DNA of 64,000 nt, taken from contig NW_026570361.1 of assembly GCF_019649055.1 (NCBI RefSeq), forward strand, positions 1 to 64,000, given 5' to 3'. Below, piece after piece: positions 19,328-30,480 of the stretch. Source of the stretch: Paramacrobiotus metropolitanus. Its lineage: Eukaryota > Tardigrada > Eutardigrada > Parachela > Macrobiotidae. Made by a program: the position numbers and the translations under genes. The notes beneath the pieces were generated by a model. The model worked only from the letters and a program-made list of their open reading frames with translations. It made no database searches and was not told the origin of the DNA. The number at the start of each line of letters is the position of its first letter. Positions within the stretch are counted from its first letter, which is position 1.

Positions 19328-20214
19328 TTAAAAGTAAGCCAACGGTTCATTAGCATTTGCTTGCTTTACTTTCGCCAATGTATTTTTTCCTTTCAGGTCC
19401 TGATTCACCTTAACAAAGAGGTATTTGCCGCCGGGTTGCACTGGTCCCACGCTGACCTGTAATAACCAAACGTATTGCAGAAAACTAGCTATGGTGCTGT
19501 CGATAAAATGGCGGAGTAATACCTTAATATAGTAGACCGTTCCAGCGACGACCTGGCTGGAATATTCCGTAGGCACCAGTTGGATGTTAGCGCTGAGTTT
19601 AGCTCGGGCAAGGATTTGCGGGCTGAGCTGAAACGTAATAATTAAATGTCTGCTGCTTTTTGCTCAGAGTGACAAGCTTTTTGTCACAACTTAGAAAACC
19701 TAACCGCTATGGTAAAATTAATTCGTAAGGTTGATAAATAAAACATTAAAAAAGTCACGGTGGAATAAGTTTCAGCTCTTCGAATTTACAGACGATAGTT
19801 TCCGGCTTCTCACGAGATACCACGCACAATTTTGGTAAATTCGTGATGTACAGAGTACGTTCTAAAATAATGTTGTCAAAAATCATCAGGCTTAATTTAC
19901 AGGGTCTAGTGCAACTCGCAGAATAATTGTCGACATGCGCATATTAAACATTAAGTGATCCAATGACATGCATGCATTACGCACCGATTGGATGATTCCC
20001 TTAACCTCGCCGTTGGCCTTCTTGACTGCGCTCAATCCACCAAGCGTCTGCGATGTGACCGCTCCGACCAGCAAAGCTGCCAGTACTCTAGGGGTGAAAA
20101 AATTCTAACTAAGCAAAGGTAAACAAAGAACTGTCGCACACTGTCCACCGTCAGACGCCGGCATCCAGAGATGCAGCGAAAATGTCAGACTTACATGTAA
20201 GCTGTGGAGGTCAT
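19328..20214 (-). CDS. Secreted cystatin-like cysteine protease inhibitor, four exons
   Basis: Exons at 20,195-20,214, 19,985-20,087, 19,523-19,627 and 19,328-19,456 join in frame to a 118-residue protein. Introns of 107, 357 and 66 bp all have GT-AG ends (donors GTAAGT, GTGCGT, GTATTA). Residues 1-20 are a hydrophobic signal peptide (core VLAALLVGAV). The mature part shows the cystatin hallmarks: an N-terminal Gly pair (TLGGLSAVKK), the central QVVAG motif followed by TVYYIKV, and a C-terminus ending EPLAYF, like the stefin LTYF end. Cystatins insert these loops into the active site of papain-like proteases. Size matches single-domain cystatins, and the signal peptide combined with a stefin-like C-terminus suggests a secreted form without the usual disulfides (no Cys in the mature part). 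Confidence 0.88.
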
Positions 20215-20313
20215 GGTGCGGGTTTGAAGGAGTTGTTGTCGGAAGTGACACAGTGTACAAATTCAGGCTAACTGAAACGCCGAAATAATAACTCCTGTTA
20301 GCTAGTAAAGCTG

Positions 20314-20321
20314 TTTATATA
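20314..20321 (-). promoter_or_regulatory. TATA box of the cystatin gene
   Basis: The minus strand reads TATATAAA about 100 nt upstream of the cystatin ATG, a plausible core-promoter position allowing a 5' UTR of about 70 nt. Not otherwise tested. Confidence 0.5.
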
Positions 20322-21490
20322 TTGCTTAATGCGGATATGTACAAAGCCGCAGACAGCTGAAAAATAGCCTGAGGATTGGTCTCGAGTCTCGAAACCAGAG
20401 ACCGCTATGAAACAGGCTGCCATGAATTATCACCTAAAGAGTTACATAATCGTTGCCTCGATAAAATATTGCAACATTACCAGAAGCCTGTTGCATGCAA
20501 CTGCAATATGCATTGCATTTGTCTGCAACTAATATCGAATAAATGATGATTAATTGTCTTATTTATGATTTAATGAGTAAGACTAAGCAGTAAAGGGACA
20601 TAAGACGATAATACAGTGGTACTATAGCTGACAAACCGTTGTATAGTTGCCCAACGTTCCCCGTAAACGTTCTGTCGCTAAATATTCCAAAAACCGGTGG
20701 TACTGGTACTGAGAAAGTTAATTGTCGGCACTGTCAGTGTCAGCCAAGAGAATTAACTGCAATGCCGGTCTAGACGTTAATGTTTACTGATAGCTAACAT
20801 GACTTGCCCAACTGGCAGCGGCTGTTATGACTAATATCTAATAGAAATCGAGAAAACTAATGATGGCAAGCGGTTCTGGTATCACAAACTTTGCCGGGCT
20901 GTTCCTACTAGAACGAAGCCAAAGTATGTATCAAATTTTGAGGATACATATAAAGACACTAAAGCATCCCTTCGGCAGACGCGAAGCGAAGCAGACAAAA
21001 GTCGGCAGACGGATAAACAAAAATGTCCGCATAAAGTATAAAAACATCTTTTTCTCACATTTTCCAGTATTGCAAGGCACCGGTATCAGGTTGCTCTTTG
21101 AATGGTTTGATGGAGTCAGTTAGGGCATCCAAACGTTTATGTTAGAGAGCACATAAGCAGCCGGATATTCAGTCATGTGCACTTGTTCAACCCACTCACT
21201 GGACCCTGTTGCCCCAACTGTAGACGGATGATGAACGCTTTGGAGGACTTTTTCATTGCATCGATATTTATTACAATGAAAGTTAAGTGTATATTTCTAC
21301 GCTAACTATCAGTTTTATGCACTAAATTTTCATAAACTTTTTTTCTTGGAAGTCATTCCGTATGCTGTATATCAACGATTTTCAGCTTGCAGCATCTCGC
21401 TCGGTCACTCCAGACTGCAGCGCAATAAAATTGATAAAATAAGGAGATTTTGTTCCACCTGGTCGCCAAACCATACAAGTATTCTACCGC
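20322..21490. other. No supported gene
   Basis: AT-rich sequence. One 87-residue plus-strand frame at 20,860-21,123 has no recognised domain or splice context and is not called. Confidence 0.3.
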
Positions 21491-21494
21491 ACTA

Positions 21495-21602
21495 TAATTA
21501 AATGACTTGGGTTGTTCCTCAAAGTAAATTCAGAATTTTGTAATAGTGTCGATCAGCGCAGGCTGGTTGTTATGTAAGTTGGCTACTGCTTAAAATAAAA
21601 AT
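21495..21602 (+). repeat. 3'-end relic of the R2-type LINE
   Basis: This stretch aligns by eye with the last coding bases and 3' UTR of the intact LINE (27,262-27,375). Shared landmarks in order are TTGGGTTGTT/TTTGGTTGTT, CAGCGCA, CTTGTTGTTAT/CTGGTTGTTAT, and a final AATAAA. It is a severely 5'-truncated, dead-on-arrival insertion. Confidence 0.6.
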
Positions 21603-21824
21603 CTTCAGGTTACCGCATAGCAAGTCCGCACTATTCAGCTAACAAACAATCCGAGTAATAGTAGATGCAAGTTGTAAATCCCAAAGCACTGATAAGAACT
21701 TTAGGGATCAAAGACATTCTGATGAACCATATACTTAAGTCGTAACGTTCACAAACCCAAAGCATTGTCGAAAATCGTATTATGCATGAGCGCGAACAGA
21801 CACATGCTACGATTACAAAACGAT

Positions 21825-23470
21825 TCATTCCTTCAGACATCCGTCCAATGCTGCCAAAGTAATTTTGCTGAGTGCCGCAAAGTCCAGTTCCCGGAGAATC
21901 CATAGTGTCCCACCGCTGGGAATCATCATCGGGATCCAAAGTGTTAAACCTATTTGAAAACAGTCGATTTTTTCAGGTAGCCGTGCATCAAACCGCGATT
22001 TGTACTGACATTGTAAGAAAGATGCGAATGCGCGCCCGTTCCTCGGGATATGCGAGCGCATATCCACCCAGCGCGCATGTATCGCTGTGACCTTGTCCCG
22101 CACACGTTGAGTAATAGCCGGGCAGTTGTCGTTGGCGGAGTTTGGAAAGCGTCGGCACCGTTCCGCAGCCGTTTCCGTGGCACGGAAGCGCAGGAAAGGA
22201 ATGATGACATCCGCTTGAACAGCAACATCACATCGTAGCAATTTCATTTCGCGCTCCATCAAGGGAGACGCGCGGTAATATAATATGTTCATAGCTGATC
22301 CAGTGATGGCTTCGGATGCACGGTAGTTGAACAGCACGAGTTCCTCGCACACCGTCATCAGCTCCGACAGCGTCCGGCATTCATAGTCCCCGCTGTGCGC
22401 GTTGCGATTAACGGCCAAGAAGGAAAACGACGACTCGTTATCGACTCCGTTCTCAACAATGAACAACGGCAGCCGAATGTTTTTAGCTGCTAACAACATT
22501 TTGATCCCCGACGTTGCATCTTTGACATCAAGACCGGCGTTTATACGCGAAACAGGCTGTTGTCGTCAATCAGTGCAACAGTTCAGGTCTGCTGCGTCAG
22601 CGTGCGATTCATAAGCGTTAAGAATTTCAAGACGCGGAATCGCTGTTCCACCTCGAGATTTTCATCATAAAGTTTCCTAGGACACATGTCGTGTTTGTCG
22701 AAAAGGATATCCCGCGTGTTTGCGGGTTCCAACAGAAGAACCCTCCATAACGCGCATACTCTGATGAACAATCCCGGAAAATGCAACGCTCTTTGTTAGA
22801 AACTTTGAAGTACAGGATAACATAGAACACTGATACTTAGTTTAATCAAAGAAATTATAGGTAAATTATGGAAGCGCGAGCCGGTCTGAAAGTCATCCAC
22901 CTTGTCTTACCGGTGTGTGCGTAACTGGGTATCAATGTCCAGATGGATAAGAATACAAGCAACGATCGGGTGTGCGAGATCGCTGATAGACAGTTCATCC
23001 ACAACTACAGAACATTTACTGTGTTCACGAAAAGGAGAACAAAGTTTTTATCTACGGAATACGCTAAAATACTTGTACAGCAATGGATTTATACGTTCAG
23101 CAAATACGTTCTCTACTTTTTTTTACTAGTTTGCAGTAGCTTTTTTGAACGGGCATTTACCTTGCTCGCCAAAGATCTCGGAAGGAATCTGGACCATATT
23201 AGACTGCTCCGCCAGTTGTGCGCTGAGATAGTTTTCGCAGGCTTCCTTTAAAAATTTCTCGTTCCAGAACATACTTCTCTCGTCGGCTTTTTCGTCGCGC
23301 CCCGGAATGTGCCGCATCGAGTCCTTGTGCATTTCGGTGCACACCACAGTGATCGTATCGACATCGGCTCGTATAAACACCCGGCAGCCGACATAGAAAC
23401 AATAAAACTCCTTCCACGGCGGCCGATGTATGGTTTCACAGCGGAAAGGCACGTCACCGTTCAAAGCCAC
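21825..23470 (-). pseudogene. Tudor-like/F-box family copy 1, truncated and frame-shifted
   Basis: Exon equivalents are recognisable by alignment with copy 6. The end of exon 1 is at 23,161-about 23,470 (VGCRVFIRADVDTITVV), the 94-nt F-box exon at 22,911-23,004 (LAHPIVACILIHLDID, donor CG/GTAAGA), exon 3 at 22,010-22,760 (VCALWR start, IHARW near the end) and exon 4 at 21,825-21,949. The N-terminal Tudor-like part is missing. There is a stop after TLTQQT in exon 3, a frame change near 22,040 and another inside exon 4. All splice junctions are still visible, so decay is fairly recent. Confidence 0.8.
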
Positions 23471-23594
23471 TAGAATAGACCTAGCCAACTCTTAGCCAAG
23501 AAACGAGATAAGATAGCCTACTCCGCTGAGCTAGTGTGAGCGGAGAAGCGGCTCACGTACAGCGACAAAATCTTTCAAATGATTTCAACGTATT

Positions 23595-23670
23595 GCGCCG
23601 TGGTGCAGTGGTACTGCCTACGCGGATCTAACGACGTAGCCGGGGTTCGATTCCCCATCGGCGCCTTTTT
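23595..23670 (+). tRNA. tRNA-like pseudogene or SINE head with intact pol III boxes
   Basis: There is a perfect A box (TGGTGCAGTGG, 23,601-23,611), a perfect B box (GGTTCGATTCC, 23,644-23,654), a GC-rich acceptor pair (GCGCCG with CGGCGC) and a TTTTT terminator at 23,666-23,670. The anticodon arm does not fold canonically: CTACG and CGTAG pair around a 12-nt loop, leaving only 2 nt for the variable loop. I therefore call it a tRNA-derived pseudogene rather than a decoding tRNA and assign no anticodon. Confidence 0.5.
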
Positions 23671-24430
23671 CAGCCGTTTCTCGGTTTCCAGTGGATAGCG
23701 CCCTGCTTATTCTAGCATACGAGTCTACGGAGGAACAGTTAAAAAAAGCCGCATATAAACGATAACAATTCATGCATGCAAGATATTCAAAATCTTGTAA
23801 GGGTAACCCTCCGTATTATAACGTGTTTGAATATTTGGTACATTGACCGCATCAGTCATCTTAGCTTACAAATTTTTATCGATTTCTGAGTCGAATTTCC
23901 ATTCATTACGATGCGTACCCGCATGACCTCGATTTACAAAGACAATACCACGGAATGAATGGGATGAATCGAATGTTTCCCGAATCATGCGGTATCACTA
24001 TCCTGGTTCATTTATAATTTTTTTAAAGGGTTGCATCGGTTTCGCCACTATGTTTTGTATTACTCTTACAGCAAACGCATCCACCTAACTTGCATCAGGA
24101 ATTACTTACTGAATAAATTACACAAATTTAACGTTGTTGGTTTCGGAATGCCTGAAGAGTGAAATTAATACATATACAAACTAGACTGTACATATAATTA
24201 AGTAGGTATTGCGTGGAATGGGTGGAATTTTGCGCTAAATTTCCCTGCGCGCCTTGGGTTTGTTATCCTTTGGCTGCAAGGGTGGCTCCGGAAGATTTAA
24301 CCGTGGCACCGTACCACGGAAGGGGAAAGTGCCACGGAACGGGGAGCTGCTCGCGGCAACCTAATCTTCTTGGGCATCATGCCTTCTCACGGACGCATTA
24401 GGTGGGTCTTTTTCCTGTTGCACACGTAAT
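23671..24430. other. LINE 5' flank and probable 5' UTR
   Basis: AT-rich to about 24,200, then GC-richer text leading to the LINE ORF. The true 5' boundary of the LINE cannot be fixed without another full-length copy. Confidence 0.35.
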
Positions 24431-27295
24431 ATGGTTCGCGATCAGCCTTGCCCGCACTGTCGAGTGTGTTTCACACAGGGAGCTGGACTGGCTGCTCACA
24501 CACGGGCATGCTCTCGCAAACATACCTCGGGTTCCTCCTTTGCTCAGCTTCCACCTCCACCCCCAGGACAACCTCTCAAACACCCGCTGCAGTCGTTTGT
24601 GGAGGGTGATCGTTTCCACATCCCGAAAAGAGTTCCGAAAGCCGTAAGACGGCAATGTGCCAGAGTGTTGACGGAACTCATCAGAAAATGCATCCGCACA
24701 AACTCATCGGAGAGCTGGATCGACCTGCTGCTTTTCGCACCCACGGCCCTGTCACTCCCTCCGACGAAAAGCTTGCGCAGGGAGTCTCTTGCAGCTCACA
24801 TCCGGAAAAACCTTGCAGACCTGACAATTGCGAAGCGCCACGCTGTTCCCCGCCGTGATCAGCCCAAGCACGATGAGCTGCCACCTGACAGATTACGGGC
24901 TCAAGTGACTTCTATGCTTCAGGACGGAAACGTGAAGGGGGCAATCAGGATTCTACTGGGTGATGATAAACTCGCGGAAATAAACCCTCGTACTATTGAA
25001 TCGTTGCGCGACAAGCATCCCCCAGCACCCGATGACTGCCAGTTTCCTGCGGACCCAGATGACAGCATAACACCGCCCGCAGTCACTCCAGCCGAGCTGA
25101 TGGCCGCAGTTTTCAGCTTCCCTTCCGGTTCCGCTGGAGGTGTTTTTGGCCTACGTCCTCAGCACTTGAAGGACCTCCTCATACGCAAGGATGATACACA
25201 GAGCGAGTTGTGCTTAGCCCTAACCGACTTGGCTACCATGGTGTTTAGAAAGAACCTGCCCGAAGATGTGCGGCCCTATTTTTTTGGCGCAAATTTGATC
25301 CCGCTCCTCAAGAAAGACGGCGGGATACGGCCGATTGCTGTGGGAGAAACTTTGCGACGTTTGTTTTCGAAAATTATTAGCAGGCGCTGTTCTGATGAAG
25401 CAGCCGCGATGTTCAGCCCTGTGCAGCTCGGTTTTGGGATACGAGGAGGAGCCGAAGCAGCTGTGCATGCTGTCCGCAGCTACATCGAAACGACGCACAC
25501 AGAAGCCCGAGTGGTCGTTAAGCTGGACTTCCGCAATGCCTTTAACACACTCCGCCGGGATACTCTCCTCACTGCTGTACACGCAAACTTTCCTGCCTGC
25601 TACCGGTATATCTGGCAGTCGTACCGCTATCCTTCATATTTGTCCTGCGGTCCATCTCAGTTATCTTCGGAAACCGGCGTACAGCAAGGAGATCCGTACG
25701 GGCCACTAGGCTACGGACTTGGAACATTGCCGCTGTTTGAAAATCTAGACTGTGACATTGCGGTGGGTTTCCTGGATGATGTCACGTTGGCCGGACAGGC
25801 AGATAAAGTTATCGCGGCAATACGCGCCATTATTGCCCGCGGCTTCAAGTTGGGCTTAGAGCTTAACTTAGGAAAATGCGAAATCTACAGCATAGGAAGT
25901 TTTACCGCGGATCGTCTACATGCCATTCAGAAAGTCCTGGACGTATTTCCTGGAATGGTAGTCGCGAAGGAGGAGGATTTGGTGTTGCTGGGCGCGCCTT
26001 TGACCTCAGCAGCATGCGAAGTGTTCTTGAGCAACAAAACCGAACAGCTGGATCACTTCTTGCGTCGACTGAAAAACGTTCCAGCTCATTTTGGCCTGTA
26101 CCTACTCAAGAACTGCCTGTTCATACCAAAATTGTTGTATGGACTTCGCACCGCGAGATGTTATGAGCACATGCCGTTAATGGAAGCAATGGATGACACT
26201 ATACGCACTGGATTGTCATCCCTTTTAAACGTCCGGGTAAGTGATATGCAGTGGAGCCAGATGACGCTTCCAGTAAGAGACGGTGGATTAGGAATTCGCA
26301 CCACTAAATCGCTAGTTTTTCCTGCCTTCCTGGCATCGGCGTATTCAGTGGTCGGCTTGGTTTCCTCGGTCTATCCGTCAACGAACGAAGCGCATTTAGC
26401 ACCCGTTGTGCAACAGTGGACGATGCTGACAAGAAGTGAGCCTCCGACGGACGGCGCTAGAAAGTTTCAGGCCGCATGGGACCGTCCGGCGATCGATCAC
26501 GTGGTGTCAACACTGCGATTAGCCGCCACTAACGAAACGGCAAAAGCAGTGTTACTTGCCGCCTTGAACCGGGACTCTGGTGCGTGGCTTAACGCTCTCC
26601 CTGCACCTAGTCTCCACACATTCTTGCGTGACGATGAAGTGAGAATCGGCGTCGCACTACGATTCGGCCTTCCTGTGGTTGAGGAGCACATGTGTGTGAA
26701 TTGCGCTAGCCACGTGGAAGCAAACGGCCACCACGGTCTATCATGTGGAAGCAGCAAAGGACGATGGTCCCGGCATCTTGAACTGAATAACGAAACTAAA
26801 CGCAGCTGGGAAACCGCGGGTTTTCCTTGTCAGATGGAGCCATCGGGATTGTCAGACAAGACCAATCAGCGCCCAGACGGCATGACGCTGATACCCGTGC
26901 GTGATGGAAAAGCGGTAGTATGGGACGCTACCTGCTGGGACACCGTGGCTATGTCGCACGTGAAAGCCAGCTCGAAGAAGTCAGGCAGCGTTGCACAGCT
27001 AGCAGAAGACTTTAAGCGGCGGAAGTACGGATTTGTAGAGGATATGGGATATATGTTCTACCCCCTCGCAATTGAAACGTTTGGAACTTTCGGGCCAGCC
27101 TTTGCTGAGATGATACGTTTCGTCGGTAGGAAAATCCGCGATCTAACCGGCGAATCTCGATCCACAGCGTTCCTTAGACAACGTTTCAGCCTCGCTGTTA
27201 TAAGAGGAAATGCAGCTGCTGTCTTGGGTACATTAAACGGGCGACCGAAAGCTGGAAGTGACAGTAATGATTTTGGTTGTTTTTTCAATGTGTGA
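24431..27295 (+). CDS. R2-type non-LTR retrotransposon polyprotein, 954 aa, intact
   Basis: A single uninterrupted frame. The N-terminus carries a CCHC zinc finger (CPHC then HTRAC, residues 7-27) like the DNA-binding fingers of R2-clade proteins. A reverse transcriptase follows at about residues 270-560, with motif A KLDFRNAFNTL, motif B GVQQGDPYGPLG and catalytic FLDD (VGFLDDVTLAG). The C-terminus has a second CCHC cluster (CVNC...HHGLSC) and a restriction-like endonuclease (RPDG...WDATCWDT), the early-branching LINE nuclease rather than an APE type. All catalytic residues appear present, so this copy may be active or recently active. R2 relatives target specific sites; no target can be assigned here. 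The start Met is the first in frame and leads directly into the finger. Confidence 0.9.
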   Translation: MVRDQPCPHCRVCFTQGAGLAAHTRACSRKHTSGSSFAQLPPPPPGQPLKHPLQSFVEGDRFHIPKRVPKAVRRQCARVLTELIRKCIRTNSSESWIDLLLFAPTALSLPPTKSLRRESLAAHIRKNLADLTIAKRHAVPRRDQPKHDELPPDRLRAQVTSMLQDGNVKGAIRILLGDDKLAEINPRTIESLRDKHPPAPDDCQFPADPDDSITPPAVTPAELMAAVFSFPSGSAGGVFGLRPQHLKDLLIRKDDTQSELCLALTDLATMVFRKNLPEDVRPYFFGANLIPLLKKDGGIRPIAVGETLRRLFSKIISRRCSDEAAAMFSPVQLGFGIRGGAEAAVHAVRSYIETTHTEARVVVKLDFRNAFNTLRRDTLLTAVHANFPACYRYIWQSYRYPSYLSCGPSQLSSETGVQQGDPYGPLGYGLGTLPLFENLDCDIAVGFLDDVTLAGQADKVIAAIRAIIARGFKLGLELNLGKCEIYSIGSFTADRLHAIQKVLDVFPGMVVAKEEDLVLLGAPLTSAACEVFLSNKTEQLDHFLRRLKNVPAHFGLYLLKNCLFIPKLLYGLRTARCYEHMPLMEAMDDTIRTGLSSLLNVRVSDMQWSQMTLPVRDGGLGIRTTKSLVFPAFLASAYSVVGLVSSVYPSTNEAHLAPVVQQWTMLTRSEPPTDGARKFQAAWDRPAIDHVVSTLRLAATNETAKAVLLAALNRDSGAWLNALPAPSLHTFLRDDEVRIGVALRFGLPVVEEHMCVNCASHVEANGHHGLSCGSSKGRWSRHLELNNETKRSWETAGFPCQMEPSGLSDKTNQRPDGMTLIPVRDGKAVVWDATCWDTVAMSHVKASSKKSGSVAQLAEDFKRRKYGFVEDMGYMFYPLAIETFGTFGPAFAEMIRFVGRKIRDLTGESRSTAFLRQRFSLAVIRGNAAAVLGTLNGRPKAGSDSNDFGCFFNV

Positions 27296-27380
27296 ATTTG
27301 GAAATTTTTAATTAGTCTCTACCAGCGCAAGCTTGTTGTTATCTTAATTGGCTATTGCCCGAATAAAGTGTAATTACACA
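27296..27380 (+). other. LINE 3' UTR
   Basis: Follows the stop codon and ends near CCCGAATAAAGTGTAATTAC. Homologous 3' ends occur at 21,495-21,602 and weakly at 17,040-17,105, which supports this as the conserved RT-recognition end. There is no poly-A tail at this copy. The stretch 27,381-27,990 shows no supported gene. Confidence 0.6.
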
Positions 27381-27990
27381 AACTATCAGAGGACGCTGGT
27401 CTGCGTTCCCTTCTAATCACCGGAGCTGGCGGGGCTACGTGACCTATTTAGATGGCCGTTTCTTGGCTTGGTCTATTCTAATGGCTTTGCACCGTTCGTA
27501 CGTTCGTTGCTACATTCGTTTTCCCCTTTCTCTGCATTCTCTAAAAAGTATGATCGAATCTTCAACGCAGCAGGGCAGCAACGAGCGGCCAAGAGGACAG
27601 CATCCTGCATGTACTCTGTGCACTGGCTGGGCTGAGCTCGCATAGAAAGTCTGAAACAACCTGCCGATCGCGGTAGTCGAAGTTTTGAACCCGCTATCAT
27701 GGCCAAACCGGTTAGGCCGGCATGGTTACCAATGGGCCATCAACAGCATACAAACTGTATTGGAAAATTTTATCGGACAACTCCATGGAGAGAAGCTGCT
27801 TCTCTGACATCTGTATAAGAAACCGGACCACGTGCTCTATCAGTTAAACCACCGGTTGTATACCTAGCACTTTAAGCTATTCATTGAGTCACGAAGATAT
27901 TCTGGTTTTTTCTAGATTTCGAATAATGCCGACAGTGCTTTTACGCCTTTTACTGCTTGTTTGAGCGGTAGGACTACTTGCCCTGCGATC

Positions 27991-30480
27991 ATGTCGAATG
28001 GGACAACCCTGTACTTTTGCAAGCTATTTAAGGGTTCGCGGCGCGTCAACTACGGGAACACCGTGCTGGTGCAGCGCGACAACGGTCAATGGTGGCCGGG
28101 GTACGTTCAGGATATCGATGGTGACCAGTTCTTCATCGACTTCGATGCCAGCACAATCAACGCCCAGTGGATCCACACCAAACATATCTGGCCGCATCAA
28201 TTTCTTTCGACAAATCGCTGGTACAACGACCAAACCATCCAGGTGGCGCTGCGCCATTCAGAAGGTGAGCCTATGGTCTTCCAATCGGGCACAGTTTCAG
28301 TCGAAAGGAACAAGCCGTTTATGTTCATTCACGTGGACAATCAAAATCCTGCTGGAATAATTCCGCAGCCGAGAACGTGCCACATTGTCCATCGAAATCA
28401 TTCGGTCGAAACTCTTCCAACACCTGACGATGATGGAAGTTTCTTCGGGCGAGATACTGGGTTCCTGTATGAAAAACATGTTGTCAAGTTTCCCGAAGCC
28501 AATCTTTTGTCGGAAGTGGATTTCTTACCCGCCTTTGCGAATCGTACATGGCGGCTAGCAGTTTTTCAAGGTTCGCGTCCGAGATATGACCTTAATATGG
28601 GTTGTCGGATGTTTGCGCGGGTGGGATCCGATGCGGTGACTTTGGTATGTGGCGAAATTCATGGCAATACTGGCGATTCCAGCGTTTCCTGGAGCGAAGA
28701 TTCCTTAAAGGAAATTTGCAGAAGCTATCTCATCGAAAAGACAAAGAAGGAATCCGTCAACATGGGCACTCCACCGCGAAACGCACTGCAGTATGATCAG
28801 CGCAATGATGACGATGATCAGCGTAACGATGACGATGATATTCATTCAAGCAATTCGTGGAAGTTCTGGTTCTCATCTTGCTTCAGAATATTCCCATCTA
28901 AGAATGCAGGTAACAATAAACGGAAAATCATCAAAACGGTAACATGTTAACTGTATGTGATGAAACCTTCGGTTTTCGAAATGGTATGCACAATATCACA
29001 CATTTGTTTTTAAAATGGCTTGAGGGCTAAGATATACACAATGTTTATATATGTATACATATATTATATGTATTATATTATATGTATAGGTTATATTATA
29101 TGTATACATATGTCAAGTGTATTACTGTGTATATATACTGTATATTAATATATATATAGTGTGGGTCAACTTTTTTCAAATGCAGAAAATTTAAACTATG
29201 AGTTCTGCAGACATAGAAGAAATGTCCATCACCATACTGTCGCATCCGCTGGTAACAAACATTTTGCTTCATCTGGACATGGATTCCCAAAAGCGGACAA
29301 GCCGTTACGTGACTTCACTTGACTCACACTTCCAGATCCATTCTTGCATCCGGCTTCTGTCCTGGGAACGGTTGAGTGTTCTCGAGAGTTAGAAGAGTTA
29401 TTTTACTTGTTCTGATTATTGGGTTTATTTGAAGTTTGAGTGTAAAGGGCATCTGCCTGTACAAGTTGGAAATAAAGCCAAAGCTGAGCTGTAATTAAAT
29501 TAAATTCAATAACAGATAATAAATTAACAGCTTTTTCTCCCTTATTTACCAGAGTATGCGTCCTATGGAGTCATATTTTCCGAGACTACGTAGACGATTC
29601 ACTTCGTTCTCGACCTGTGCACCACATGTAAAAGCCGACCTTTTGACGACTACGAGGACTCCTCACGAGAGTACATAGATTATCTCACTTATAAACTGGT
29701 TACCACGGTGGAGAGCATCGTTCCAGGGCGCACCCGTTCGCTGGCGTTGACGGAAAACAGGAACCATGTCCACAATGAAAGGGCGAAACACCTCTCGAAC
29801 CGAATGTGAGCGCTCAGATCAGTATTTCAAGCTAAAGGCATTCGCGTGCCGCTAATTATAGCGAAGAACGGCCGTGATTGCGGCTGGATGACTCTTCTGA
29901 CCATTTATCGCCAGCCTCGCACCGGCCGCTACGAGTGCTCATCACTCTCCGGCATGATGTCCGTTTGTGAATTCCTGCACAAAGTCTATGATTTCTATTG
30001 AGCCAGCGTTGACAATGAGTATCCAGTTACCGGTAATTCATCGGAACATCACATTGTACAGAGTTACCCGTTCGTCAAACATCTGCCTGCGCGCGACTGT
30101 GAGGCGAGTTTCTGTAACAGAACCAACGAACTCGTGTATCGGAAACGCGTGATTTAATTTCCCGAGGCGCAGTTGCTGCGCGAACCACACTTCCTGCCCA
30201 TATTGATCGTTTGCGCGTGCCAGTTGACGTTGGGTAGTGTGGTGCCAAATGCCAATTTACAACATCCTCTGGAGGGAAAAGGTTTAGACATATTCTGCTG
30301 TTGCGGACTCACACGCCGTGGGAGCAATCTCTCGATTTTGACATCGGGTGTGCGTTTACGTGCAAGTGAAAATCGACAATGTAACTTTCATCTTAAGTTG
30401 GCTTTGACGCCACCGAGCGGAGATTTATCTGGATTGAAGAATCCTTGAAAGCCGCCTGCGAAAGCCTCCTAACAAAGAAG
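27991..30480 (+). pseudogene. Tudor-like/F-box family copy 2, 5' half intact, 3' half rearranged
   Basis: Exon 1 (27,991-28,909) is open and encodes 306 residues with the family signature GNTVLVQRDNGQWWPGYVQD, followed by an acidic Asn/Asp repeat near its end. The donor G/GTAACA has the same phase as copy 6. Exon 2 (29,211-29,304) is 94 nt and encodes an intact F-box segment (LSHPLVTNILLHLDMD), but its donor is changed to CG/TTACGT. Exon 3 starts at 29,553 (VCVLWS) and is frame-shifted with stops. At about 29,990 the exon 3 text (SLSGMMSVCEFLHK) runs straight into a second exon 1 fragment (VDNEYPV to about 30,480) from another copy. A transcript of exons 1-2 could still be made; the full protein could not. 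Confidence 0.8.
29030..29165 (+). repeat. AT-rich microsatellite in intron 1 of copy 2
   Basis: Imperfect TATGTATA/ATATAT repeats between exons 1 and 2 of family copy 2. Confidence 0.75.

Noticed and set aside
20860-21123. 87-residue plus-strand frame
   Set aside because: Basic, no domain, no homologue within the window, AT-rich surroundings.
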